Assembly (NCBI RefSeq): GCF_030817275.1 | Contig: NZ_JAUSZD010000002.1 | Coordinates: forward strand, 5,952,001-6,016,000 | Length of the DNA stretch: 64,000 nt | Reading direction: 5' to 3' | Source: Paenibacillus sp. V4I7 | GTDB taxonomy: Bacteria > Bacillota > Bacilli > Paenibacillales > NBRC-103111 | Part shown: piece after piece, positions 27,249 through 35,977 of the stretch | Layout: every line of letters begins with the position of its first letter | How positions within the stretch are numbered: the first letter of the stretch is position 1 | Translations under genes and position numbers: made by a program | Notes under the pieces: model-generated | Told to the model about the DNA's origin: nothing | Seen by the model: only the letters and a program-made list of their open reading frames with translations | The model's database searches: none

Positions 27249-29072
27249 ATCAGATGAATATTTCGTTGTCATTCGAACCGTGACGGTTGTCCCCTGTCCG
27301 AGCGTGGAGTGAAGTTCCAGCCCATAGGCGTCTCCTGCGAACAGCTTGATCCTTTCATTCACATTGTACAACCCATACGAGCTTCCGGAACCGTCTGATT
27401 TCATGGTAGGACGCGGCTTCGTCAGAAGACTTTGCATAAGCTCTGGCTCCATGCCAATGCCGTCATCCGTGACGGATATGATCAGAACCCCCTCTTCTTG
27501 TCTCGCCTTGATCAAAATAGCCCCTGTCTTGCCCTTTGATTTTCTTATCCCGTGCAAAAGGGCATTTTCCACAATTGGCTGGAGTGTCAGCTTAGGCATT
27601 TCAACATCATCCATACCATCTTCGATGTCAAAATGAACCTCAAAGCTCTTTGGAAATCGGGTTTGCTGAATCTCCAAGTAAACCTTGGCTAAATTAAGCT
27701 CATCGGTCACACTCACCAAATCTCTGCCCTTGTTTAAGCTTAGCCTGAAATATTTGGCCAATCCATCGATCATTTGGCTAATATCGTGGGCGTTGTGTCC
27801 AATAGCAATCCAATTGATCGTATCCAAGGTATTGTATAAGAAATGAGGATTAACCTGTGCTTGCAAAGCCCGAAGCTGTGCTTCACGCTCCTGCACCTTC
27901 GATTTATACGTCTCTTCCATTAAATCTCGGACCCTATGGATCAGATGATCGACACTCTTTTCTAGAAAGTTAAAGTCGCCATCCGACGTTCCGCTATGTT
28001 CATCCAGCCCCTCCATGCCTTCTCGTTTAATGGCTCTTATCACCGTCTGTACGCGACGATTCATTCCGCGCACGATAAAAGCAATCAGTATAAAAACAAG
28101 GATGAGGAACAGAATTGTAATTCCTGACAAGGTTGCCACACTGGAAAATTGATTCAATGTAGCCGCACGCGAGCTAATGACATTCTTAGGCACTTCCGCA
28201 ACCAGCTTCCAGCCTGTGGAGCCAATCGTCGTATAGACGACATATTGCTGGGTGTTGTCCTCAGTGATTGCAGATACGCCCTCATTGTGCTGCTCGATAG
28301 CACTCAGCACGGAACTAGACATAAGCTTCGTCCCGAGCAAAGATTTATCTTTATGCAAGACGATGTTGCCATCCGGTGCGACCATGAATACATTTTGCTC
28401 TTTGTTCAACTCAATATTGGATAAGATATTTTCAAATGTCTTAGCTGCAACATCAATGGACAAGAAACCTGACATACGATCATAATGATCAGGATCCCGC
28501 AGCACTCTAATGCCCGATAGAATATAAGCGCTCTCTCTATCAATAAAGTTTTCCAAGTAAGCTCCCGACCATATAAGATTGCCATTAGCGTTTACTACAC
28601 TTGAGTACCAAGGACGATTAATAATACTTTCCCACGGAAAAAAATTGACCCTCTCATGTGAAAAAAGCTTGGAGTCGTCGACATACAATCGAACGCGGAA
28701 TACAATCGGGTTCGTCTCTGCATTATCAATTAAATAACGTAATTCCTTCATGGCATCAAGTTGATCACCGTAAGATATTGAATTGCTTAAGTAATCATGC
28801 AGCTTACGATTCATGAGGATCGCATTCGAAATATCACGTGCGGAATCCAATTGGTGATTCAAATTGATTTCAGCCTGCTTCAGCGTCTGAAGCATCGTTC
28901 GCGTTACCTCTTCTTCCAAAATGCGGGAGTATCTCTGCGAGTAAGCATACAGCAATACAGAAGCCGGAATTAGGATCAATACCATGTAGGCGACCAGCCA
29001 TACCCTTGCAGCAACAATGCCCTTGAAGATCATCGATATGAAGTTCCAACCTCTACTCATGTGATGCTTCAT
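27234..29072 (-). CDS. YesM-type sensor histidine kinase
   Basis: 612 residues. A transmembrane helix at about 24-45 and a second at about 315-336 bracket a Cache-like extracellular sensor domain. A HAMP-like linker follows, then the His_kinase domain with QVNPHFLYNTLDTINW (His410) and an HATPase_c domain with ENALLHGIRKS and DDGIGM. Autophosphorylation would pass to the YesN regulator encoded 12 nt upstream. It should respond to an extracellular glycan signal and control the adjacent importer. The start could be Met1 or Met5; GAGGGG is close to the first. Confidence 0.92.
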   Translation of the reverse strand: MKHHMSRGWNFISMIFKGIVAARVWLVAYMVLILIPASVLLYAYSQRYSRILEEEVTRTMLQTLKQAEINLNHQLDSARDISNAILMNRKLHDYLSNSISYGDQLDAMKELRYLIDNAETNPIVFRVRLYVDDSKLFSHERVNFFPWESIINRPWYSSVVNANGNLIWSGAYLENFIDRESAYILSGIRVLRDPDHYDRMSGFLSIDVAAKTFENILSNIELNKEQNVFMVAPDGNIVLHKDKSLLGTKLMSSSVLSAIEQHNEGVSAITEDNTQQYVVYTTIGSTGWKLVAEVPKNVISSRAATLNQFSSVATLSGITILFLILVFILIAFIVRGMNRRVQTVIRAIKREGMEGLDEHSGTSDGDFNFLEKSVDHLIHRVRDLMEETYKSKVQEREAQLRALQAQVNPHFLYNTLDTINWIAIGHNAHDISQMIDGLAKYFRLSLNKGRDLVSVTDELNLAKVYLEIQQTRFPKSFEVHFDIEDGMDDVEMPKLTLQPIVENALLHGIRKSKGKTGAILIKARQEEGVLIISVTDDGIGMEPELMQSLLTKPRPTMKSDGSGSSYGLYNVNERIKLFAGDAYGLELHSTLGQGTTVTVRMTTKYSSDKPPL

Positions 29073-29084
29073 TCCCCTCTATCT

Positions 29085-30701
29085 TTACATGAAATGATCA
29101 CGAAATGAGCTCGGCGTATGTCCGGTGTACTTCTTAAAGATTTTGCTGAAATAACTAGGATCCGAGTAACCAACGGCATAGCAAACCTCATAAAACTTGT
29201 TGCTTGGATCTTTCAAGAGCTCTTTCGCTTTGTCTACCCGAACTTTCGTCATATATTCGTTGATGGTTTCACCTGTTTCCTGTTTGAAGAGCAGGCAAAG
29301 ATAGGTTGTAGATAAGAACACTTCCTTCGCAATGTCCCCCACCTGCAGGTTTTCCGCGAATCGTTTATCGATTAGGGAGCGAATACGTTCAATGACATTT
29401 TTGGCTTTTCCGCTGCGCTTTTCACCGATTCGCTCACATACCTCGATAAGATGGGATTCCACAAGCTTCCTTAAATCGCCTAACGTTTCTTGGTGAAAAA
29501 CCTCAGCCAGAAGCTCATTCTCTTTTTCTTCCAGCCCCTGCTTCTGAACATTTAGCTCCAGCAAGATTCGGCTTGCAAGCAGCAGCAGCTGCAAGCTTAA
29601 GTTGCGCCCATACTGCATACCTTCTGCACGATTGCGGGAAAGAGCGCTATAAATAATGTGAAGCTCCTCCTGCACCTTGCCAGCTTCCGCAGCTTTCAGA
29701 GAAAAGATCAATCTCTCATTCTGCGCTGGATCAAAGCGGTACATACTGTCCTTACCCTGTTCCAAATTATCTATGGAGATAACCTGATTCTTACCGAGAT
29801 ACCATCTTTGATCAGCAGCTTCTCTTGCTTGTGAATACGACTGCGGTAAGCCCGCTAGCCTCGATATTCGTTCGCCCACTCCGATGGTCACACTAATTTT
29901 CAAATAGTTGTAGAGACTTTCGCGGACTTCCTCGGCTAATGTAAACAAAAGACTTTCCTGATCTTCCTGCTCCACCAACCGAAGAATGCCTACGAACTCG
30001 CCTATTTGATTTTCAAAGACGTATCCACCAATCTCTTTCTCAATAAGCTCTTGCACGATATTAAGGACAGAGTAGGATAATAACTGCTGATCCCTCTCGG
30101 AACGGTTCTGTGCAACCTCAGACGCATTATCTATGCGAATCGCAATCACCCAGTATGTCGCTTCAAGCGGAAGCTCGAGCCCGAGGAATTCTATGCGATC
30201 CTGTATACGTGCAGGAAAAGTGATCCCTTCCTTAATTAATGACATGAGGAATTTCTCCCGCAGCAAGGGCATGCTCTGAATGAGCTTGACCTGCATGTCC
30301 TCAATCAGTTTTCGTTCCTGCTTTTCTGTCTGCAAGGTACGAACCAAGCGTTCAACCACCACACTCAGCTCCCCCAAATTGACGGGCTTAAACATATAAT
30401 CGACCGCTTTGACTTGAAGCGCGGATTTCAAATATTCGGCATCATCATGGCCGCTCACAAAAACAATTTTGATATGAGGAAATCGCTCACTAAGTCTATT
30501 CGACATCTGAATGCCATCCATATTGGGCATACGCACATCCGTTAACACTAAATCCGGCTTCACTCGCTCAATAACCTCTAACGCAACGTCGCCGTCATCC
30601 GCATCACCCACCACTTCAATCCCATAAGCATTCCAGTCAAAATAGGTACTTAGTCCAAAACGAACTGTCGGCTCGTCATCCACAATGACTAATTTATACA
30701 T
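29085..30701 (-). CDS. YesN-type response regulator (receiver + AraC HTH)
   Basis: 538 residues. The receiver domain starts YKLVIVDDEPTVRFG, with the phospho-acceptor Asp55 in LVLTDVRMPNMDG. A long central region follows, then the AraC double helix-turn-helix at the C-terminus (VGDIAKEVFLSTTYLCLLFK, ending HTPSSFRDHFM). AAAGGGAGGCC before the ATG at 30701 fixes the start; the open frame extends upstream without a ribosome site. It is co-transcribed with the kinase and probably activates the importer operon. Confidence 0.93.
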   Translation of the reverse strand: MYKLVIVDDEPTVRFGLSTYFDWNAYGIEVVGDADDGDVALEVIERVKPDLVLTDVRMPNMDGIQMSNRLSERFPHIKIVFVSGHDDAEYLKSALQVKAVDYMFKPVNLGELSVVVERLVRTLQTEKQERKLIEDMQVKLIQSMPLLREKFLMSLIKEGITFPARIQDRIEFLGLELPLEATYWVIAIRIDNASEVAQNRSERDQQLLSYSVLNIVQELIEKEIGGYVFENQIGEFVGILRLVEQEDQESLLFTLAEEVRESLYNYLKISVTIGVGERISRLAGLPQSYSQAREAADQRWYLGKNQVISIDNLEQGKDSMYRFDPAQNERLIFSLKAAEAGKVQEELHIIYSALSRNRAEGMQYGRNLSLQLLLLASRILLELNVQKQGLEEKENELLAEVFHQETLGDLRKLVESHLIEVCERIGEKRSGKAKNVIERIRSLIDKRFAENLQVGDIAKEVFLSTTYLCLLFKQETGETINEYMTKVRVDKAKELLKDPSNKFYEVCYAVGYSDPSYFSKIFKKYTGHTPSSFRDHFM

Positions 30702-30794
30702 CTCGTGTGGCCTCCCTTTAACTGCAGATCTACTTATTATATCTTGCAAAAAAGCCAAGGACATATGAGAATCTTATGATTTCTGGTTCTATAT

Positions 30795-31859
30795 TTACTT
30801 GATTTCAGAAAAAACACGGCCGTTTGCAGGCACTGACGTTGTACTCCCAACAAAAAAATCACCTTGAATACGAATGTGTTCAAATGGCAGCGTCGGATTG
30901 GCAATACGCCACAGCATCCGGTCTGCAGCGCGATAACCGGTCTCTCGGATCGAAAGCAGCGGTCGGGTTAACAATGGCAATGAATCGGATTGTTCATTCA
31001 GAAATCCAACCAAGGAAACATCCTCAGGCACTCGCCACTGCAGCTCGTTACACAACTCATATACAACCGCAACTTCATGATCAATTCCGCAGATGATGGC
31101 GCTTGGTGTAAAATGTTCCATTCGTTGCAGCAGCTCTTCACGCCACTGCGCTTGGTTGGTCCGTTCACCGATGGAATGCTTAGAAGGGTCGATCTCGACA
31201 CCGAGCATATTCATCGCGTGACAGAAGGCTTGCCAGCGCAAAATAAATCCACGCTGCAAATGGATATCTCCCACGTACATAATTCGCTCATGCCCAAGGC
31301 TTCGCAGATAGGTTACCGCTTGAAAAGTAGCTTCGTAAATATCCCAAATCACACTGTCAATCTTCACTCCTGGAGGAGGAAAGCTGAGCAATATTCGTGG
31401 CAGCTGCAGCCCAAACAGAGCAGGCTCCCACGCTTTAGGCACAATGCTTGGAGCGATGAAAATGCCGTCCGCATAGGCCATTCCGCTTTCTTCGATCCAA
31501 TTGTCCATATGTTCCTTCTTGATCTTTTGCGGCAGCATGAGCAGCTCGATTCGATGGCCGAAGGAAAAGAATCGATCTTGGAGTCCTTGAAGCAATAGCC
31601 GATTGTAGGCCACGGATTCAGCTGTTTGCACCAAAAGGAAGCGCTTTCGTTCATTCGGATAAGGAGCGATGCGATCGAGCCTCAGGCTGCGAATCTGATC
31701 CATTGTATAATAACCCCGCTTCTCGGCCGTGTGGACGATAAGCTGTCTGGTAGCTTCCGACATCCCAGGTTTACCTTTTAGCGCTTTAGACACGGTCTGT
31801 ACAGTCAACCCAAGCTCCTTGGCAATCGTTTTTAACGTAACTTGCTTGCGGGTAGGCAT
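30795..31859 (-). CDS. LacI-family transcriptional regulator
   Basis: 354 residues. The N-terminal LacI helix-turn-helix has TLKTIAKELGLTVQTVSKAL followed by a hinge, then a periplasmic-binding-like effector domain (GMAYADGIFIAPSIV, SLVGFLNEQ). The ATG at 31859 has GAGGTG upstream at usable spacing; a GTG four codons earlier lacks this. It is divergent from the FAD oxidoreductase/esterase pair and probably controls it in response to a sugar. Confidence 0.92.
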   Translation of the reverse strand: MPTRKQVTLKTIAKELGLTVQTVSKALKGKPGMSEATRQLIVHTAEKRGYYTMDQIRSLRLDRIAPYPNERKRFLLVQTAESVAYNRLLLQGLQDRFFSFGHRIELLMLPQKIKKEHMDNWIEESGMAYADGIFIAPSIVPKAWEPALFGLQLPRILLSFPPPGVKIDSVIWDIYEATFQAVTYLRSLGHERIMYVGDIHLQRGFILRWQAFCHAMNMLGVEIDPSKHSIGERTNQAQWREELLQRMEHFTPSAIICGIDHEVAVVYELCNELQWRVPEDVSLVGFLNEQSDSLPLLTRPLLSIRETGYRAADRMLWRIANPTLPFEHIRIQGDFFVGSTTSVPANGRVFSEIK

Positions 31860-31954
31860 ATAGGGCTGCACCTCGATATATAGTAGTCAGGATTTGTTAT
31901 TCGTTCAGTTATCATATCATGTCCTCTTTTTAGATTAAACTAAAATTAAACTAG

Positions 31955-31979
31955 TTCCTCCATGCTAGGAATCTATAAT
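31955..31979 (+). promoter_or_regulatory. -10 element with an adjoining short dyad, candidate LacI-controlled promoter
   Basis: TATAAT (31974-31979) lies 40 bp before the oxidoreductase start. Directly upstream is the dyad TTCCT (31955-31959) and AGGAA (31967-31971). No good -35 is visible. Control by the divergent LacI protein is inferred from position only. Confidence 0.35.
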
Positions 31980-32019
31980 GAAAGCAATGACACTCAACAC
32001 TTAGGAGGAATATATCAGC

Positions 32020-33426
32020 ATGACGAAGAAAAACATTCAGACCGTTACGATACCATCGCAGAGCCTTCCAGTTAGTTACACCCCCGATGTGGTTGTCGTT
32101 GGAGGCGGCGCATCAGGCATTGCAGCAGCTATTGCCGCAGCCCGCAATGGCGCTAATACGCTATTAATTGAGCAAAGAGGCTACTTGGGCGGGATGGGGA
32201 CCGCTGCGCTAGTTCCTGCCTTCTGCCCTTATACCGATGGGGAGAAGCCTGTCATTCGCGGCATCGGACTTGATCTGCTCGAGAAGATGAAACACGCTGC
32301 CGGTGATGACTTTATGCGACGTTACAAGGAACAGTTGGACTGGGTTCCCATCGATGTGGAAACGCTTAAACGCGTATATGACGCAGAAGTACAGTCTAGC
32401 GGAGCAAAGGTATTGTTCCATACGGTAGCGGATCAGGTACTGCTGGATGGCGATCGGATATCCGGGCTAGTCATAAGTAATAAATCCGGACGATCCGTCG
32501 TCCAAGCCAAATTGTACATCGATGCTTCGGGCGATGCGGATCTCGCTGCGCTGGCAGGTGTTCCTTTTCAAGTTGGAGGAGAGCAAGGGGAGCTGCAGCC
32601 TGGTACCATGTGCTATGTGGTTACCGGTGCTGACAAAACACGCTTTGAGCAATTCCTTCAGGAAACAGGATCGCATAAGCAGCTGGAAAACATCGTTATT
32701 GAAGCGCAGCTAAACGGCGACCTCCCAGAGGGACGTAAGCGGATATCGGGCATGGCTTGGATTTCTGATTCCGTTGTTGGTTTTAATTTCGGTCATATCT
32801 TCGACATTGACGGTACGAAAGCGGAGGATTTGACCCGGGCCGCGATCGAGGGCCGGAAGCTAATCGACACGCAGATCCGGTTTTTACGCAAATATGTGCC
32901 TGGTTTTGAGCATATCTTCCTCGTTCATTCGGGCGACCAGATCGGCATCCGCGAAACACGCCGAATCCAGGGGGACTATACCCTCGTTGTCGAGGACTTC
33001 TTATCGATGCGGACATTCGAAGACGATATCGCACGTAATTCGTACTTTATCGATATCCATCTGGCAAACGCCAACAGCACGATGACGATCAAGCATCTGC
33101 CTAAAGGCAAATCTCATGGCGTACCTTATCGCTGCATGCTCCCACAAGGCAAATCGAATCTAATCGTAGCCGGACGATCCGTCTCGTCCGACCGCCCTGT
33201 GCAAGGCTCGCTTCGCGTTATGCCTAACTGCTTTGCCATGGGAGAGGCCGCAGGTATCGCGGCAGCTATGGCAAGCTTCGCTGGCATTGGTTTCCGCGAG
33301 ATTCCGATCTTAGAACTGCAGAACAAGCTGGTCGCGCAGGGTGCATGGCTTGGGGAACGGCCGGGTAAACCCGATGTGGATCAAACTGTTGCCGTAGGTG
33401 CCGTTATATTTGATGAAGAATGTTAG
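32020..33426 (+). CDS. FAD-dependent oxidoreductase (FAD_oxidored family)
   Basis: 468 residues. The N-terminal dinucleotide motif VVVVGGGASGIAAAIAAA is followed by an acidic end (LLIEQ). The GYLGGMGTAA segment and a C-terminal AGRSVSSDRPVQGSLRVMP block are typical of the FAD_oxidored group found in plant-polysaccharide loci. No secretion signal is present, so it is cytosolic. TTAGGAGGAAT precedes the ATG. The substrate is not established; a sugar or cyclitol oxidation is plausible given its divergence from a LacI regulator and the following esterase. Confidence 0.85.
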   Translation: MTKKNIQTVTIPSQSLPVSYTPDVVVVGGGASGIAAAIAAARNGANTLLIEQRGYLGGMGTAALVPAFCPYTDGEKPVIRGIGLDLLEKMKHAAGDDFMRRYKEQLDWVPIDVETLKRVYDAEVQSSGAKVLFHTVADQVLLDGDRISGLVISNKSGRSVVQAKLYIDASGDADLAALAGVPFQVGGEQGELQPGTMCYVVTGADKTRFEQFLQETGSHKQLENIVIEAQLNGDLPEGRKRISGMAWISDSVVGFNFGHIFDIDGTKAEDLTRAAIEGRKLIDTQIRFLRKYVPGFEHIFLVHSGDQIGIRETRRIQGDYTLVVEDFLSMRTFEDDIARNSYFIDIHLANANSTMTIKHLPKGKSHGVPYRCMLPQGKSNLIVAGRSVSSDRPVQGSLRVMPNCFAMGEAAGIAAAMASFAGIGFREIPILELQNKLVAQGAWLGERPGKPDVDQTVAVGAVIFDEEC

Positions 33427-33443
33427 TATAGGGAGTGTTCAAA

Positions 33444-34055
33444 GTGCAAAGTAAGTGGGTAGGAAAAACTTGGGGAACACTCGGTGACAGCATTACGGAG
33501 GCAGGGGGATATCAGCCTCTCATTCAGTCTGCTCTAGGCTTTTCGAGCGTCATCAATTATGGGAAAAGCGGCTGTCCGATGACTGCCGGAGGCGACCGCG
33601 ATTACGGAGCCACGACGCATGTCGGCAAAACGATAGATGCTTCCTTGGATTGCGTCACCATCTTCGCAGGAGTGAATGATTTTCGTTTGGATAAACCAAT
33701 TGGCGACATCGGTACGACCGATATTTATACATTTTACGGAGCCTATACGACCCTTATCGAAGATATTTTGGTGAAAAATCCACGCTGCCGCCTAAGCTTG
33801 TGGACGCCGCTGCTGCGGGATAAAGATGGTTATGACATCTTCTATATCAACGCAGCCGGGCACGGTTTATCCGATTATGTCGAATCCATTAAGCATATTG
33901 GTCGTCTGTATGCGCTCCCTGTCCTTAATCTGTATGAACAAAGCGGGATTAATAAGCTGACGCTGCCCCTCTTTACTTCAGATGGCTTGCATCCGAATGA
34001 GATAGGGCATCGACGCATTGCGGATATGGCGATACCTTTTTTATTAAGCTTGTGA
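33444..34055 (+). CDS. SGNH/GDSL-family hydrolase (esterase)
   Basis: 203 residues with all four SGNH blocks: GDSITEAGG (Ser), NYGKSGC (Gly), FAGVNDF (Asn) and SDGLHPNEIGH (Asp/His). No signal peptide is seen, so it acts inside the cell. GGGAG before the GTG at 33444 has 8-nt spacing, better than the GTG at 33435. It lies 17 bp after the FAD oxidoreductase and is probably co-transcribed. De-acetylation of an imported sugar is the likely role, by analogy with other SGNH enzymes in glycan loci. Confidence 0.87.
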   Translation: MQSKWVGKTWGTLGDSITEAGGYQPLIQSALGFSSVINYGKSGCPMTAGGDRDYGATTHVGKTIDASLDCVTIFAGVNDFRLDKPIGDIGTTDIYTFYGAYTTLIEDILVKNPRCRLSLWTPLLRDKDGYDIFYINAAGHGLSDYVESIKHIGRLYALPVLNLYEQSGINKLTLPLFTSDGLHPNEIGHRRIADMAIPFLLSL

Positions 34056-34083
34056 ATAAAGCCGTTCTCAGGTATCCATTGTT

Positions 34084-34129
34084 AAAAGATGGCTCCTGTA
34101 TTCGGTATTCGCCGGGAGTCATCTTTTTT
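34084..34129 (+). terminator. Terminator after the esterase gene
   Basis: AAAAGATGGCTCC pairs with GGGAGTCATCTTTT around a GC-containing loop, followed by a T-run. Confidence 0.8.
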
Positions 34130-34231
34130 AATGTCCATTGATACGATCGCTAATTCGATACATAACTCCAAAATTCGATTTTAGAGTCGTTCAGCAGCTT
34201 TGAGAAGGTAGATCGGTATCGTGGTTACAAA

Positions 34232-34406
34232 TGTTGTATTTTCTACAACAATACACACGTCAAAAGACTATTTTGCAAGTTAAAGTTGCAGTTCGTACAA
34301 CATTTTGAACCCATTGGTCGCGAAATGGCCTGTATGGGGCTAAATTGTTGCAACATCGAGGGGAAATAGGCGAGATCTTGGCAGAATTGTTGCACTTTCT
34401 ACAACA
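34232..34406. repeat. Cluster of four short TGTTGnA...TACAACA inverted repeats
   Basis: Four related palindromic units are spaced 40-60 bp apart: TGTTGTA-TTTTC-TACAACA (34232-34250), GTTGCA-GTTCG-TACAAC (34285-34301), TGTTGCAACA (34346-34355) and TGTTGCA-CTTTC-TACAACA (34388-34406). The last abuts the stop codon of the truncated cupin gene. The 351-bp stretch 34056-34406 contains no gene, only the terminator and these repeats. Confidence 0.6.
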
Positions 34407-34982
34407 TCATTCAACCGAGAAGATGGATTCATTCGGCGTGTGTGCAAACCAATCGGAAATCGATAAAGTGTTTAGGTCAGAAAAGTTACCATCATCGAAG
34501 ACGAGCAGGAATTCGCAGTGTTCCAACCCCTGAATGGAATGTGGCAGTCCCGGAGGAAAGTACCATAGATCGCCCAGGCCAACGTCGGCAATGAAATTTC
34601 GCCCTTCTAAGTCGATTGACGTAATTCGCGCCCGTCCCAAAATCATATATGCCCATTCTGCTTGTTGATGCCAATGCAATTCCCGGACACCACCGGGCGT
34701 CAAGCTCATATTTACACCTGCAAGTGTGGTCGCAATGGGTAGTTCCCTAACAGTAATTTCCCGTGACCACCCTCCGTGATTTAACGTCATAGAAGTGTCA
34801 GAGAATGAAAATTTCATGTTAGGGAGCAAGCCAGAATCCGTTACAGGCGGAACCAGCATATCAGGGTTTTCAATATCCCTCATAACATCTCGGGGACCGG
34901 TATCCATCCCTCCGGCACCGTCATTTCGGATGGGCTGAGGCACATTTCCGTACGAACCTTGATGCCGTCTCGGAATTTCCAT
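34407..34982 (-). pseudogene. Truncated oxalate-decarboxylase-type cupin (first cupin domain only)
   Basis: 191 residues corresponding to the N-terminal half of bicupin oxalate decarboxylases (usually about 380 residues). Metal ligands of the first cupin are present: His103, His105 and Glu109 in [13 protein letters not shown], and His148 in GLPHSIQG. The lid motif SENST of OxdC reads SDLNT here, so the proton-donor Glu is Asp. The protein ends just after DWFAHTP, where the second cupin should begin, exactly at the border of the inverted-repeat cluster. GAGGAG precedes the ATG at 34982. It may be a decayed gene or a working single-domain cupin. Confidence 0.75.
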
Positions 34983-35102
34983 TTCATTGACTCCTCTCAT
35001 GGATGGCGTTCTTTAATACTCATTCTAAAAGATATATGATACAGAAACTGTGTAAATGACTTTCGTACCTCTAACAAAAGTCTGCTCTAATAGATGAACA
35101 AA

Positions 35103-35138
35103 ATAGGGACCTGCTGCAGCAGGCCCCTGTTTTTGTTT
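35103..35138. terminator. Terminator hairpin between cupin and TetR genes
   Basis: CCTGCTGCAGCAGG is a perfect palindrome inside AGGGA...CCCCT arms, flanked by A/T runs on both sides. It probably ends the minus-strand TetR transcript. Confidence 0.7.
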
Positions 35139-35180
35139 AGATGATTATTCAACCGCAGTGTTTGAAGCTGTTTACACACT

Positions 35181-35777
35181 TTACTTGATCAGCATTCGAT
35201 CATCGATATATTGCCTAACATTACTCGCGCAATGTCGAATGTACTTGCTATCATCAAATAATTTACTCAGCATAACGCCGCCTTCTACCACAGCAATAAT
35301 ATAGCTGCAAACCTCTTCAGTATCTATATCTTTTCTAAATTCTTGATGCTCAATGCCATTGTCAATGATCAAGGTTAGCTTCTCAATAAAAATTTTCATC
35401 GCATGTTGAGCCCGTTCTTTGAGATGAGGGTGTCCATCGTCGCTTTCAATCGCTGTATTTAATATGGGACATCCTCCTTCCAAGGAATTAGTTTCAATGA
35501 TATCGATATACACCTTGCATATGGCCAACAGTCTCTCTTTGGAGTTGGATGCATTCTCTAGTGCCTTGGTGAGAAACCCTAGAATTTGCGAGAATGAATA
35601 ATCAAAGACAGCAAGAGCAATTTCATCTTTATTTTCAAAATGATTATAAATCCCGCCTTTGCGTATACCGCAACGATCTATTATTTCAGATAGGGAAGCA
35701 CCTGTATATCCCTTTGTATTAAAAAGACCAGCAGATTCACGAATGATATGTTCTTTCGTTAGTTGACCCTTACGCAT
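35181..35777 (-). CDS. TetR-family transcriptional regulator
   Basis: 198 residues. The N-terminal helix-turn-helix reads GASLSEIIDRCGIRKGGIYN followed by HFENKDEIALAVFDY. The C-terminal domain holds the Cys-containing segment LEGGCPILNTAIESDD, typical of the YezE/AcuR-like branch. GGAGGTTGTACC precedes the ATG at 35777. It is divergent from a metallo-hydrolase gene; both upstream regions carry the 13-mer AGACCnnnCGGTA, so it probably represses both. Confidence 0.9.
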   Translation of the reverse strand: MRKGQLTKEHIIRESAGLFNTKGYTGASLSEIIDRCGIRKGGIYNHFENKDEIALAVFDYSFSQILGFLTKALENASNSKERLLAICKVYIDIIETNSLEGGCPILNTAIESDDGHPHLKERAQHAMKIFIEKLTLIIDNGIEHQEFRKDIDTEEVCSYIIAVVEGGVMLSKLFDDSKYIRHCASNVRQYIDDRMLIK

Positions 35778-35800
35778 GGTACAACCTCCAATCAAAAAAG

Positions 35801-35813
35801 TACCGTTTGGTCT
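35801..35813 (-). promoter_or_regulatory. Candidate TetR operator (regulator side)
   Basis: Minus strand AGACCAAACGGTA, 24 bp upstream of the TetR start. It shares AGACC and CGGTA in the same register with the site at 35923-35935. Confidence 0.5.
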
Positions 35814-35922
35814 TAAAATAGCATACTACTTTTTGAAAAACAATCAAAATTACATAAGATTCTCTCAACTAGGTGGAAAAAATTTCTTGCAGAATATCGA
35901 TCGCTGTGTTAATTTATAAAAC

Positions 35923-35935
35923 AGACCGGTCGGTA
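35923..35935 (+). promoter_or_regulatory. Candidate TetR operator (hydrolase side)
   Basis: AGACCGGTCGGTA contains the perfect palindrome GACCGGTC and lies just upstream of a TACAAT -10-like element (35946-35951), 43 bp before the hydrolase start. Confidence 0.55.
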
Positions 35936-35977
35936 TTATTTAGGGTACAATATTTCAATAATTAGGAGATGATAGCC

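Noticed and set aside
29118-31598. Several plus-strand open frames opposite the YesN and LacI genes
   Set aside because: Antisense to recognised domains, with no ribosome sites.
34232-34406. CRISPR-like spaced repeats
   Set aside because: Units are short, palindromic and variable, spacers are unequal and there are only four; no cas genes are near.
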